Source: Planctomycetota bacterium | GTDB taxonomy: Bacteria > Planctomycetota > Phycisphaerae > Phycisphaerales > Phycisphaeraceae | Length of the DNA: 48,941 nucleotides | Direction of reading: 5' to 3' | Assembly (NCBI GenBank): GCA_026386955.1 | Contig: JAPLMQ010000310.1 | Coordinates: 1-48,941 of the forward strand | In this document: positions 9,857 to 17,417 of the stretch, piece by piece | How the letters are laid out: the number at the start of each line of letters is the position of its first letter | Position numbering within the stretch: the stretch's first letter is position 1 | Position numbers and translations under genes: made by a program | The notes under the pieces: generated by a model | Databases searched by the model: none | What the model was told of the DNA's origin: nothing | Seen by the model: only the letters and a program-made list of their open reading frames with translations

Positions 9857-11287
9857 TCAATGATGCACGTGCAGGTTGCGCGGGTCGTGCAGCCGGGCGA
9901 GGATCCATGTCGTCGCCGCGAGGCTCATCGCCAGGCTCGCGATGAAGATGGGCAGGTAGCCGACTGAGCCACTCAGTAGGCTGATCAAAGTCTGCGTGGC
10001 TGCGGTCGGGAGTCTGGGCACGATATAGACAAAGAGGTGGAAGCGCAATTCATCGTAGTGCTCGGCCAGCAGGCCCGCCAGCAGCGGCGCCGTGGCGGCG
10101 GGGATCGCGAGCGTGACGTTGCAGATGGTGATGTGGGCCTGCCTCTGGTCGTGCGGGCAGGATTCCAGCAGCAGGTTGGAGTGGGCCACCGACGTGCCGC
10201 CCATCGCCAAGCCCGCCAGCACGAAGGAGGCTACGCAGGGCCAGCCGCCGACGAAGCAGAGGGGGATGACCAGGGCGACGCACTGGAGGGCCGCGCCGAC
10301 GATCAGCCCCAGACGATGCCCGCGCTTGTCGCCGACGCGTCCCATGACGAGGCAGCCCGCGGCGGTGCCCAGGGCCTGGGCCGCCCCGCAGGAGAAGATG
10401 AACTCCGTGCTGAGGTTGCCCCCTTGAGACGAGGCGAAGTGGAGCGACATGAAGGGCGGGAAGGCGAAGCCCATCACGCTCAGCGAGCGGGCGATGAGGA
10501 AGCCGCGGACGGTGCGGTCGCGCAGGCTGGCCGCCATCGACGCCCGCACGCTCGCCCACGGCGCGTGCGCGGGGGCCCGGCCCTGCGAGGCGGCCTGCGT
10601 GTGCTCCGCCAGCGCGGGGGTGTCCTTCATCAGATAGAAGGCCCCCATGGAGACCACGCCCAGCCCGGCGGCGATGAAGTAGTTCCGCGCGTAGCCCGTC
10701 ACGCTGTCGTCGCCCGCGACCAGCCACCCGGCGACGAGGCCCGCGAGGGCCGCCGCGGCCGAGGCGACGGCGCCCAGCAGCCCGAAGACGGTGCCGCGGA
10801 TGCGCGGGGAGAAGACGTGTCCGAGCCAGTCGATCCAGGAGGCGACGATCACGCTGACGCAGGCGTAGAACCCGCCCCAGCAGACCAGCAGCCCGGTGGC
10901 GACCAGCATCGGCGAGAGGCGAGGCGAGAAGCAGAGCAGCAGGGCCATGACGACGATGAAGGGCACCACGTAGGCGGCGTGCCAGAAGGCGAGCCGGACG
11001 CGGAGGTTGTCCGTCCCGCGGAAGAGAAAGGCGCCCAGGAGCTGGGGGATGATGGCGCAGGCCGACTCGATCGTGCCCACGAGCCCGATGACCGATGGCC
11101 CCATGCCCAGGGCGGTGAGCAGGAAGGGGAAGACCGTCCCGGAGGAGACGAGCCCCATGCCGAGGCTCCAGAGCCCCTCGCCGGCGGCGCACATGAAAAC
11201 GTTGTGTCGGTCGCGTTGGCTCGCGTGAAGGTCGTCGGACTCGGCGGCGGGGGGCGGAAGCGGGGCGGGGATGGTCGTGGCCTCCAT
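9857..11287 (-). CDS. Major facilitator superfamily transporter
   Basis: The 476-residue protein is mostly hydrophobic with about twelve predicted membrane helices in two halves joined by a ~40-residue hydrophilic loop near the middle (around residues 215-250, including KDTPALAEHTQAASQGRA). The motif VMGRVGDKRGHRLGL after the seventh or eighth helix corresponds to the MFS cytoplasmic loop signature (GxxxDrxGrr). The substrate cannot be deduced. Such planctomycete MFS proteins often lie near sugar-related genes, and here a dehydrogenase and gnd follow in the other direction. The ATG at 11287 has no evident Shine-Dalgarno, and a TAGAAT box is only 13 bases upstream, so the mRNA leader would be very short. 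A start further inside (Met32) is possible because the first 30 residues are Pro/Ala-rich. Confidence 0.85.
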   Translation of the reverse strand: MEATTIPAPLPPPAAESDDLHASQRDRHNVFMCAAGEGLWSLGMGLVSSGTVFPFLLTALGMGPSVIGLVGTIESACAIIPQLLGAFLFRGTDNLRVRLAFWHAAYVVPFIVVMALLLCFSPRLSPMLVATGLLVCWGGFYACVSVIVASWIDWLGHVFSPRIRGTVFGLLGAVASAAAALAGLVAGWLVAGDDSVTGYARNYFIAAGLGVVSMGAFYLMKDTPALAEHTQAASQGRAPAHAPWASVRASMAASLRDRTVRGFLIARSLSVMGFAFPPFMSLHFASSQGGNLSTEFIFSCGAAQALGTAAGCLVMGRVGDKRGHRLGLIVGAALQCVALVIPLCFVGGWPCVASFVLAGLAMGGTSVAHSNLLLESCPHDQRQAHITICNVTLAIPAATAPLLAGLLAEHYDELRFHLFVYIVPRLPTAATQTLISLLSGSVGYLPIFIASLAMSLAATTWILARLHDPRNLHVHH

Positions 11288-11299
11288 GTCGGGCCGGGC

Positions 11300-11305
11300 A
11301 TTCTA
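11300..11305 (-). promoter_or_regulatory. Possible -10 element of the MFS gene (TAGAAT)
   Basis: TAGAAT on the minus strand begins 13 bases before the ATG, implying a nearly leaderless transcript if used. Confidence 0.35.
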
Positions 11306-11332
11306 TCGTGGGGTTGCGCGGAGGCGATGGGC

Positions 11333-11516
11333 TCTGCCCCTCTCCCTCCGGGAGAGGGTGGCACGGAGGTACTCCTCCGTGACGGGTGAGGGCGTGAGTC
11401 AACGACGATGCCTGGAAACCGCCTGCGCCTGAGTTGATGACTGAGAGATTTCCGCGCGCCCACGCCCTCACCCGTCCGGAGTACCGGCCACCCTCTCCCG
11501 GAGGGAGAGGGGCAGA
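11333..11516. repeat. Dispersed inverted repeat, family 4
   Basis: Left arm 11333-11396 and right arm 11461-11516 match over an outer 30-base block (TCTGCCCCTCTCCC onward) and an inner 16-base block (GACGGGTGAGGGCGTG), with a different short centre in each. Each arm is also a hairpin of CTCTCCC and GGGAGAG type. It lies between the divergent MFS and dehydrogenase genes and ends 50 bases before the dehydrogenase start. A related single hairpin is at 23210-23244. Confidence 0.85.
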
Positions 11517-11566
11517 CAAAGGACCCACCCCGCCCGCCCTTGCGGCCACGCGCCCAGCCCGTACGG

Positions 11567-12427
11567 ATGCTCAAGCTCGTGACTGCTTCCGGGGGCGGCG
11601 GCGGCTTCGACGGCCTGCTCCACGGCGACGACGCCATCACCCGCAACGTCATCCAGGCCGCCCTCCCGCGCCTCAAGGCCCTCTCCAAGTACGGCATCGG
11701 CCTCGACTCCGTCGACGTCAAGGCCGCCACCGAGCTCAAGGTCCCCGTCCTCTTCACCCCCGGCGTCAACCACACCACCGTCGCCGAGCACACCTTCGGC
11801 CTGATGATCATGCTCGCCAAGCACATGCGGGCCCACGTCAACAGCGTCAAGAAGGGCGAGTGGAAGCGCGTCACCGGCACCGAGCTCGCCGGGAAGACCC
11901 TGGGCATCCTGGGCCTGGGGCGCATCGGCAAGGAGGTCGCCAAGCGGGCCCGCGCCTTCGACATGCAGGTCATCGCCTTCGACGTCTACTGGGACGAGCC
12001 CTTCGCCCACCAGTACGGCGTCTTCCGCGCCCAGACCGCCGACGACGTCGTCCGCCAGGCCGACGTCCTTAGCTTGCACATGAACCTCACCGACGAGAAC
12101 CGCCACTTCATCAACAAGGCCCGCATCGCGACGATGAAGAAGGGGGCGATCGTCCTCAACTGCGCCCGCGGCGGGCTCATCAACGAGCAGGACGTGGCCG
12201 AGGCCTGCAAGAAGGGCGGGCACCTGGGCGGCTACGGCGCCGACGTGCTCGACGAAGAGCCGATCAAGACGCCGCACCCGTTCCAGGAGGTCGACAACGT
12301 CATCGTCACGCCCCACGTGGGCAGCAGGACGTTCGAGAGCGTGGAGCGGCAGGCGCTGATGTCGACGGAGAACCTGCTCCGCGTGCTGCGGGGCGAGAAG
12401 GCCTTGGCGCAGGCGAATGAGATTTGA
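11567..12427 (+). CDS. D-isomer-specific 2-hydroxyacid dehydrogenase (phosphoglycerate dehydrogenase-like), shortened N-terminus
   Basis: The 286-residue protein has the NAD-binding domain of the family: GKTLGILGLGRIGKEVAKRA near 100-120, the catalytic Arg in NCARGGLINE, the Glu in DVLDEEP and the His in TPHVGS. The sequence DAITRNVIQAALPRLKALSKYGIGLDSVDVKAATE matches the end of the substrate-binding domain. Family members of about 310-330 residues have another 40-50 residues before this point (first beta-alpha units); here they are missing, and the frame runs upstream into repeat family 4. Start ATG 11567 is the first ATG that makes sense; TTG 11540 is possible. Either the enzyme has lost its first substructure or the 5' end was replaced when the repeat arrived. 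It might reduce or oxidise a 2-keto acid such as phosphoglycerate or hydroxypyruvate. No serine biosynthesis neighbours are present. Confidence 0.75.
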   Translation: MLKLVTASGGGGGFDGLLHGDDAITRNVIQAALPRLKALSKYGIGLDSVDVKAATELKVPVLFTPGVNHTTVAEHTFGLMIMLAKHMRAHVNSVKKGEWKRVTGTELAGKTLGILGLGRIGKEVAKRARAFDMQVIAFDVYWDEPFAHQYGVFRAQTADDVVRQADVLSLHMNLTDENRHFINKARIATMKKGAIVLNCARGGLINEQDVAEACKKGGHLGGYGADVLDEEPIKTPHPFQEVDNVIVTPHVGSRTFESVERQALMSTENLLRVLRGEKALAQANEI

Positions 12428-12469
12428 CCGAGCTCGCGCGGGCCCGCGCGTCGCCCGAGGAATTCGCCG

Positions 12470-12832
12470 ATGGAGAGTGAACTCACCGACGCGCAGTGGA
12501 CCGAGATCGAGGGCCACCTGCAGACGGGGCACAAGATCCAGGCGATCAAGCTCTTCCGCGATTTCACCGGCGTCGGCCTGAAGGAAGCCAAGGACGCCGT
12601 CGAGGCCTACGAGGCTGAGTTGAGGCAGCAGTTTCCGGAGAGGTTCGCCGCCGGGAGCGGAAAAAGCGGTGTCGGCCTCTCGGCGCTCATCACGGCATTC
12701 AATGACCGGTTCGCACGAACTCTCGGGGTGGAAAAAGGCGGATGCCTCTCGACGTTCATCTGGATGTTCCTTCTCTTGCTGGCTTTTGGAGGGGTTTGGG
12801 GGCTGATTGGAGCTTTTCGCCACGGTTCTTGA
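12470..12832 (+). CDS. Small membrane protein with ribosomal L7/L12 C-terminal-like domain
   Basis: The 120-residue product contains GHKIQAIKLFRDFTGVGLKEAKDAVE at 20-45, which closely follows the helix-turn-helix of the ribosomal protein L7/L12 C-terminal domain (KIxVIKxVRxxTGLGLKEAKxLVE), normally the docking site for translation factors. A charged linker follows and one membrane helix spans about 93-116 (FIWMFLLLLAFGGVWGLIGAF). The ATG at 12470 has GAGG upstream. It stands between the dehydrogenase (42 bases before) and gnd (58 bases after) on the same strand. It is not the ribosomal protein: the N-terminal dimerisation domain and hinge are absent and it is membrane-anchored. Similar short bacterial proteins exist without known function. 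Confidence 0.75.
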   Translation: MESELTDAQWTEIEGHLQTGHKIQAIKLFRDFTGVGLKEAKDAVEAYEAELRQQFPERFAAGSGKSGVGLSALITAFNDRFARTLGVEKGGCLSTFIWMFLLLLAFGGVWGLIGAFRHGS

Positions 12833-12890
12833 GAATGGACCGCAGCGACGGGGATTCGGATTGCTTGACCACTTAATGGAGTGACTTCCT

Positions 12891-14402
12891 GTGACGACGA
12901 CGCAAAACACGGCCGACTTCGGCCTGATCGGCCTGGCGGTGATGGGGCAGAACCTCGTCCTCAACATCGCCGACCACGGCTTCAAGGTCGCGGTCTTCAA
13001 CCGCACCACCCAGACCATGCTCGACTTCGTCAAGGCCAACCCCGACACGCCCGGCGGGCTCGTGGGTTGCGAGACCGTCGAGGCCTTCATCGCCGCCCTC
13101 AAGCGCCCGCGCAAGGTGATGATCCTCGTCAAGGCCGGCGCGCCGGTCGACGCCGTCATCAACCAGGTCGCCCCGCTCCTCGAGAAGGGCGACATCATCA
13201 TCGACGGCGGCAACTCGCTCTGGACCGACACCATCCGCCGCGAGAAGGACCTGGCCGCCAAGGGGCTGCAGTTCGTCGGCTCGGGCGTCTCGGGCGGCGA
13301 GGAGGGGGCCCGCTTCGGCCCCTCGCTCATGCCCGGCGGCTCGCCCGACTCCTGGAAGCAGATCAAGCCCATCTGGGACGCCATCGCCGCCAAGGTCGAC
13401 GCGACCACCGGCCAGCCCATCGAGAACGCCACGCCCGGCCACCCCGTCGTCGGCGGCGTGCCCTGCACCGCCCACATCGGCCCCAACGGCGCCGGCCACT
13501 ACGTCAAGATGGTCCACAACGGCATCGAGTACGGCGACATGCAGATGATCTGCGAGGCCTACTTCCTGCTCAAGCATTTCCTGGGCCTCAAGGCCCCCGA
13601 GCTCTCCGAGATCTTCGCCGACTGGAACGAGGGCGACCTCTCCTCCTTCCTCATCCAGATCACCGCCGACATCCTCCAGCAGAAGGACCCCGCCTCGCCC
13701 AAGAAATATTTGGTCGACTCCGTGCTCGACACCGCCGGCCAGAAGGGCACGGGCAAGTGGACGAGCGTCAACGCCCTCGACATGGGCGTGCCGGCCGCGA
13801 CGGTGGCGGAGGCGGTCTTCGCCCGCTGCATGAGCGCGATCAAGGAGCAGCGGGTCGCCGCGAGCAAGACGCTCAAGGGGCCGAAGTTCAAGTACAAGGG
13901 CTCGAAGGCCAAGCTCATCGAGGCGGTGCGCGACGCGCTCTACTGCTCGAAGATCTGTTCCTACGCCCAGGGCTTCCAGCTCATGGCCGAGGCGCAGAAG
14001 GAATACAAGTGGCAGTTGAATTTCGGCGAGATCGCGATGATCTGGCGCGGCGGGTGCATCATCCGCGCCAAGTTCCTCCAGCGCATCAAGGAGGCCTACG
14101 ACCGCGACCCCGCCCTGGCCAACCTGCTGCTCGACCCCTATTTCAAGAAGCGCGTCCTCAAGGCCCAGGCCAACTGGCGCAAGGTCGTCTCCCTCGCGGC
14201 GGAGGCCGGCATCTCCTGCCCCGCCTTCATGTCGGCCCTCTCCTACTTCGACGGCTACCGCGCCGCGGTCCTGCCCGCCAACCTGCTGCAGGCGCAGCGC
14301 GACTACTTCGGCGCCCACACCTTCGAGCGCGTCGACCAGCCCCGCGGCAAGTTCTTCCACGTCGACTGGCCCGACCCCAAGCGCCCGCAGTTGGAGGTGT
14401 GA
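12891..14402 (+). CDS. gnd: 6-phosphogluconate dehydrogenase, decarboxylating
   Basis: This 503-residue cytoplasmic enzyme oxidises 6-phosphogluconate with NADP+ to ribulose 5-phosphate and CO2 in the oxidative pentose phosphate pathway. The N-terminal [30 protein letters not shown] is the cofactor-binding start; [32 protein letters not shown] (substrate binding) and [24 protein letters not shown] (the catalytic Lys and surrounding signature) follow in order. The C-terminal part includes KGTGKWTS and [13 protein letters not shown], typical of the all-helical domain. Length is slightly above the usual 470-490. The start is GTG at 12891 with GGAG 9 bases upstream. Xylulokinase at 592 works in the same pathway. 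Confidence 0.96.
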   Translation: MTTTQNTADFGLIGLAVMGQNLVLNIADHGFKVAVFNRTTQTMLDFVKANPDTPGGLVGCETVEAFIAALKRPRKVMILVKAGAPVDAVINQVAPLLEKGDIIIDGGNSLWTDTIRREKDLAAKGLQFVGSGVSGGEEGARFGPSLMPGGSPDSWKQIKPIWDAIAAKVDATTGQPIENATPGHPVVGGVPCTAHIGPNGAGHYVKMVHNGIEYGDMQMICEAYFLLKHFLGLKAPELSEIFADWNEGDLSSFLIQITADILQQKDPASPKKYLVDSVLDTAGQKGTGKWTSVNALDMGVPAATVAEAVFARCMSAIKEQRVAASKTLKGPKFKYKGSKAKLIEAVRDALYCSKICSYAQGFQLMAEAQKEYKWQLNFGEIAMIWRGGCIIRAKFLQRIKEAYDRDPALANLLLDPYFKKRVLKAQANWRKVVSLAAEAGISCPAFMSALSYFDGYRAAVLPANLLQAQRDYFGAHTFERVDQPRGKFFHVDWPDPKRPQLEV

Positions 14403-14409
14403 GCCCGTC

Positions 14410-14437
14410 TTGTTAGCCGGAAGCGCAAGCGACGGCT
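14410..14437. repeat. Dispersed repeat, family 1, solitary arm
   Basis: A single left arm with the variant core TTAGCCGGAAGCGCAAGCG lies 8 bases after the gnd stop codon. No inverted partner is present nearby; family 2 copy 2 begins 40 bases downstream, as if it had replaced the other half. Confidence 0.8.
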
Positions 14438-14476
14438 TTGGACGCACGTCGACCAAGACGCCGTCGGTCCCGCGGG

Positions 14477-14661
14477 TCTGGTGCCACATGTCACCGTACT
14501 CGTGACATGTGTCTGGGCCGGCCGTGCGGTCGGCGCGATGCAGGTGTGCCGAAAAGGCCCTGAATTCGGGGCGTTTCATGTCGTCGTGAAGGGTTCGTCT
14601 CGCCACGTGCGCACCAGGTCGACCGGCACATGTCACGAGTACGGTGACATGTGGCACCAGA
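14477..14661. repeat. Dispersed inverted repeat, family 2 (copy 2)
   Basis: Perfect 35-base arms at 14477-14511 and 14627-14661 enclose 115 bases. Each arm contains CACATGTCA, a GTACTCG-containing loop and TGACATGTG. Compared with copy 1 (CATGCCA) the changes occur on both stems and both arms. It occupies most of the gap between gnd and the Gfo/Idh/MocA gene and ends at the Shine-Dalgarno of that gene. Confidence 0.9.
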
Positions 14662-14674
14662 CGGAGTCGTCTCC

Positions 14675-15904
14675 ATGCCCATCCACCTCGGCATCGTCGG
14701 CGTCGGCGCCTTCGCCCAATGCTTCATCCCCCTCTTCAAGGCCCACCCGCGGGTGAGTCGGGTGACGCTCTGCGACCTCGACCCCGAGAAGCTCGCCAAG
14801 AACGCCGCCCAGTGGGGCATCGACCGCACCTGCCCCTCGCTCGACAAGCTCCTCGAGACCGACGTCGACGCCGTCGCCATCATCACCCAGCACTGGCTCC
14901 ACGCCCCGCAGGCGATCCAGGCGCTCAAGGCCAGAAAGCACGTCTACTCGGCCGTGCCCACCGGCGTGTCGCTCCAGGAGATCCGCGACCTCGAGCGCAC
15001 CGTCCGCGAGACCCGCAAGGTCTACATGATCGGCGAGACCAGTTACTACTATCCCGCGCCGGTCTATTGCCGAAAGCGCCTCGCGGCGGGCGACTTCGGG
15101 CGCATCGTCTTCGGCGAGGCCGAGTACTACCACGACATGGACCACGGCCTCATGGAGGTCCTCGCCTGGCGCTGCAAGAGCCTCGGGCTCGACCCGCGCA
15201 AACAGGGCGGCGACCCGCCCATGTACTACCCCACGCACTCCACCAGCATGATCATCTCCGTGACGGGGGCCCACATGACCCACGTCTCCTGCCAGGGCTA
15301 CGTCGACCGCGAGCCCGACACGCTCTACAACCCCGACGTCAACATCTGGAAAAACGCCTTCAGCAATGAGGCCGCCCTCTTCCGCATGTCCGACGGCTCC
15401 TCCGCCCGCATCAACGAGTTCCGCCGCGTCGGCCACCCCGGCACCGTGCGCATGACTCTCTTCGGCACCAGCGGCAGCTTCGAGGAGAACACGGCGGGAC
15501 CGATCTGGGTGACCAAGAAATGGGGCGAGCAGCAAAGGCTCGACGACCTGCTCTCCTGCGCGGGCGTCGCCGCCAAAGACGTTGCTGCTTCAGGCTCCGA
15601 GGGCGGGATGGAGAAGATCACCTCCCGCGACGGCACCCACATGGGCGCCGCGAAGATCCACGACCTCGCCCGCCTCCCGCGCGAATTCCTCGGCCTGCCC
15701 AACGGGCACAACGGCTCCCACCAGTTCCTCGTCGACGACTTCGTCCGCGCCTGTGACGAACGCACGCTCCCGCCCAACCACGTCTGGAACGCCGCCCGCT
15801 ACGCCATCCCCGGCATCGTCGCCCACGACTCCGCGCTGCAGGGCGGGAAGCTGCTCGACGTCGAGGACCTCGGCGCGGCCCCGCGCGATTTTGCGATCAA
15901 GTGA
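14675..15904 (+). CDS. Gfo/Idh/MocA family oxidoreductase
   Basis: The 409-residue protein starts with the Rossmann motif LGIVGVGAFAQ and continues with VTLCDLDPEK, the strand DAVAIITQHWLHAPQAIQAL and a C-terminal alpha/beta domain, the standard two-domain plan of this NAD(P)-dependent sugar and inositol dehydrogenase family. The usual Glu-Lys-Pro motif that supplies the active-site lysine is replaced by Ala-Val-Pro in HVYSAVPTGVS, so ordinary sugar dehydrogenase chemistry may not apply. The second family member in this window (44192) has the same kind of change. ATG at 14675 is preceded by GGAG at about 8 bases. No Tat or Sec signal is visible, unlike many planctomycete paralogues. Neighbours are gnd upstream and a convergent alpha/beta hydrolase. 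Substrate unknown. Confidence 0.9.
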   Translation: MPIHLGIVGVGAFAQCFIPLFKAHPRVSRVTLCDLDPEKLAKNAAQWGIDRTCPSLDKLLETDVDAVAIITQHWLHAPQAIQALKARKHVYSAVPTGVSLQEIRDLERTVRETRKVYMIGETSYYYPAPVYCRKRLAAGDFGRIVFGEAEYYHDMDHGLMEVLAWRCKSLGLDPRKQGGDPPMYYPTHSTSMIISVTGAHMTHVSCQGYVDREPDTLYNPDVNIWKNAFSNEAALFRMSDGSSARINEFRRVGHPGTVRMTLFGTSGSFEENTAGPIWVTKKWGEQQRLDDLLSCAGVAAKDVAASGSEGGMEKITSRDGTHMGAAKIHDLARLPREFLGLPNGHNGSHQFLVDDFVRACDERTLPPNHVWNAARYAIPGIVAHDSALQGGKLLDVEDLGAAPRDFAIK

Positions 15905-15994
15905 AGCCCAGGCACTGCGCTGCCTGGGACTCTTCGGATTCACAAGCACTCCTCGAACCCACGAAAAAACCCAGGCACCGCAGTGCCTGGGCTT
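15904..15994. repeat. 16-base inverted pair AAGCCCAGGCACTGCG around the terminator
   Basis: Perfect arms at 15904-15919 and 15979-15994 lie in the short gap between two convergent genes. The left half also folds on itself, and the right half is part of the terminator hairpin at 15970-15991. Confidence 0.75.
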
Positions 15995-16003
15995 TGTGTT
16001 TGT
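15970..16003 (+). terminator. Rho-independent terminator for the Gfo/Idh/MocA gene
   Basis: A perfect 9-bp stem CCCAGGCAC / GTGCCTGGG with a CGCA loop is followed by a T-rich run (CTTTGTGTTTGT). It ends transcription from the plus strand. The preceding A-run (ACGAAAAAAC) may give weaker function from the other side. Confidence 0.75.
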
Positions 16004-16036
16004 CTCACGTCGGTTCGTGCGTCGACTCCGACATTC

Positions 16037-17095
16037 TCACTTCAACCACTTCTCGAAGAACGCCGCGCTCTTGTGCCCGCCCCACGCGTGCTCGCCGGGG
16101 AAGATGTCCGTCTCGAACCGGTCGCCCAACCCCGCCGCCTTGTAGATCCGCTCCACCGCCTTCGCGTTCTCCAGCGAGTGGTCGGCCAGGAAGCACGAGT
16201 CCTGCAGCCCCACCTCCAGCAGCAAGGGCCGGGGCGCGATCAGTCCCTGCAGATCGGAGATGTCGACCAACCCGAACACGCCCGGCGCCACCTGCGAGCC
16301 GCAGACGTTGTACGTGCGATACGCGATCTCATGCCAGGGCCCCGCGTAGCAGATGATGTTGGCCGCCTTCATCCGCGGGTCGGTCAGCGCGACGAAGGTC
16401 GTCATCGTCCCGCCCAGGCTCAGCCCCATCACGCCCAGCTTCTTCCCGTCCACGAACGGCTGGCTGCACACCAAGTCCGTCGCTCTCGCCGCGTCGTGGC
16501 AGTTCAGCGCCAGCATCGACGTCCCCAGCATCGTCGCGCAGAGGTAGTGCACGTTGCACGGGTCCCGCCCCTCGAGCCCCTTGTAGTCGTACGGCTTCTT
16601 CCGGCTGTCGCGCTCGCCGAAGCCCAGCCAATCCAGCGAATACGTCACGTATCCCTGCCGGGCCATCTGCCGCCCGTAGTCGTAGTTGTGGAACTTGATG
16701 TTGCCCACGCCTGCGGCGTCGAAGGCCAGGCCCATCGGCCCGTCCTTGCCCAGCCCGCCGTGCCCGTGGCAGCAGAGGATCGCCGGCAGCTTCTCGCCCT
16801 TCGCCAATCCCTCGGGGCGGAAGACCAGGACCACCGCCGAGAGGTTCGGCTGCACGTCGATCACCCACCGCTGCTTGACCAGCCCGTCCTCGGTCCACTC
16901 CGCGAGCAGCTCGGGGTTGAGGTCGACCTTCTTGGGCCGCGTGCCCAGCGTGGCCAGCACGCGGGGCAGGGCCGCCTTCTGCCACGCCTTGAACTGCGCG
17001 GGCGTCCGCCCCTTGAAGGCGAACTCCGGCCTGTGCTCGGCCGCGAGGGATTCGAAGAAGGCGAACGGATTGAGGTTGCGTGTTCGGTTTGGCAT
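16037..17095 (-). CDS. Alpha/beta hydrolase, dienelactone hydrolase or acetyl esterase type
   Basis: The 352-residue protein shows the oxyanion-side segment LPAILCCHGHGGLGKDG, a nucleophile elbow GLSLGG (Ser in VMGLSLGGTMT), and the last active-site His in FPGEHAWGG. An acid residue is expected in the APRPLLLEVGLQDSCF strand. This order fits the dienelactone hydrolase and acetyl xylan esterase branches of the alpha/beta hydrolases found repeatedly in planctomycetes. No signal peptide is evident. The ATG at 17095 starts MPNRTRNLNPFAFF; the longer frame upstream is repeat sequence. A GACAAT box begins 8 bases upstream, so the mRNA may be leaderless. It converges on the Gfo/Idh/MocA gene; both may process sugar derivatives, but that is a guess. 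Confidence 0.85.
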   Translation of the reverse strand: MPNRTRNLNPFAFFESLAAEHRPEFAFKGRTPAQFKAWQKAALPRVLATLGTRPKKVDLNPELLAEWTEDGLVKQRWVIDVQPNLSAVVLVFRPEGLAKGEKLPAILCCHGHGGLGKDGPMGLAFDAAGVGNIKFHNYDYGRQMARQGYVTYSLDWLGFGERDSRKKPYDYKGLEGRDPCNVHYLCATMLGTSMLALNCHDAARATDLVCSQPFVDGKKLGVMGLSLGGTMTTFVALTDPRMKAANIICYAGPWHEIAYRTYNVCGSQVAPGVFGLVDISDLQGLIAPRPLLLEVGLQDSCFLADHSLENAKAVERIYKAAGLGDRFETDIFPGEHAWGGHKSAAFFEKWLK

Positions 17096-17102
17096 GGGCG
17101 GG

Positions 17103-17108
17103 ATTGTC
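17103..17108 (-). promoter_or_regulatory. Possible -10 element of the hydrolase gene (GACAAT)
   Basis: GACAAT on the minus strand directly before the ATG would give a leaderless or almost leaderless transcript. Confidence is limited because no -35 is seen. Confidence 0.3.
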
Positions 17109-17209
17109 GGGCGGGAGATGGGATGTGTCCAGAGGGGGCACAAGCCCACTGATCCCGGCGGTACCCCGACTGGTTCGGTGGGGTCGGCCTCGCGCCGAAC
17201 GTGCGTCGT

Positions 17210-17246
17210 CTGGTGCCACATGTCATCGTACTCGTGACATGTGTCT
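17210..17246. repeat. Dispersed repeat, family 2, solitary arm (copy 3)
   Basis: One arm with CACATGTCA, loop and TGACATGTG stands alone between the hydrolase and the following membrane protein gene. No inverted partner was found within a few hundred bases. It is followed by AGGCCGTG, as is copy 4. Confidence 0.85.
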
Positions 17247-17287
17247 TGAGAGGCCGTGGGCCTTACGTCGACAAAGACCGCCCCGGC

Positions 17288-17412
17288 CCCGCGACTCTGG
17301 GGTACGTAGTTCCGCGTTTACGCGGTCTTTGATCGACGGAAACCGCTCGCCCTCTCGCGCGCTTCCGTGGCAATCCAATGCCCGCCTGAAGGCGAAACTC
17401 CGAACCCCAGAC
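17288..17412. repeat. Dispersed inverted repeat, family 3 (paired units)
   Basis: A unit CGCGACTCTGGGG ... AGTTCCGCGTTTACGCGG at 17290-17326 faces an inverted unit (CCGCCTGAAGGCG ... CCGAACCCCAGA) at 17381-17412, just beyond the TGA of the 17418-19436 gene. With the solitary family 2 arm it fills the 322-base gap 17096-17417, in which no gene is seen. Confidence 0.75.
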
Positions 17413-17417
17413 CCGCC

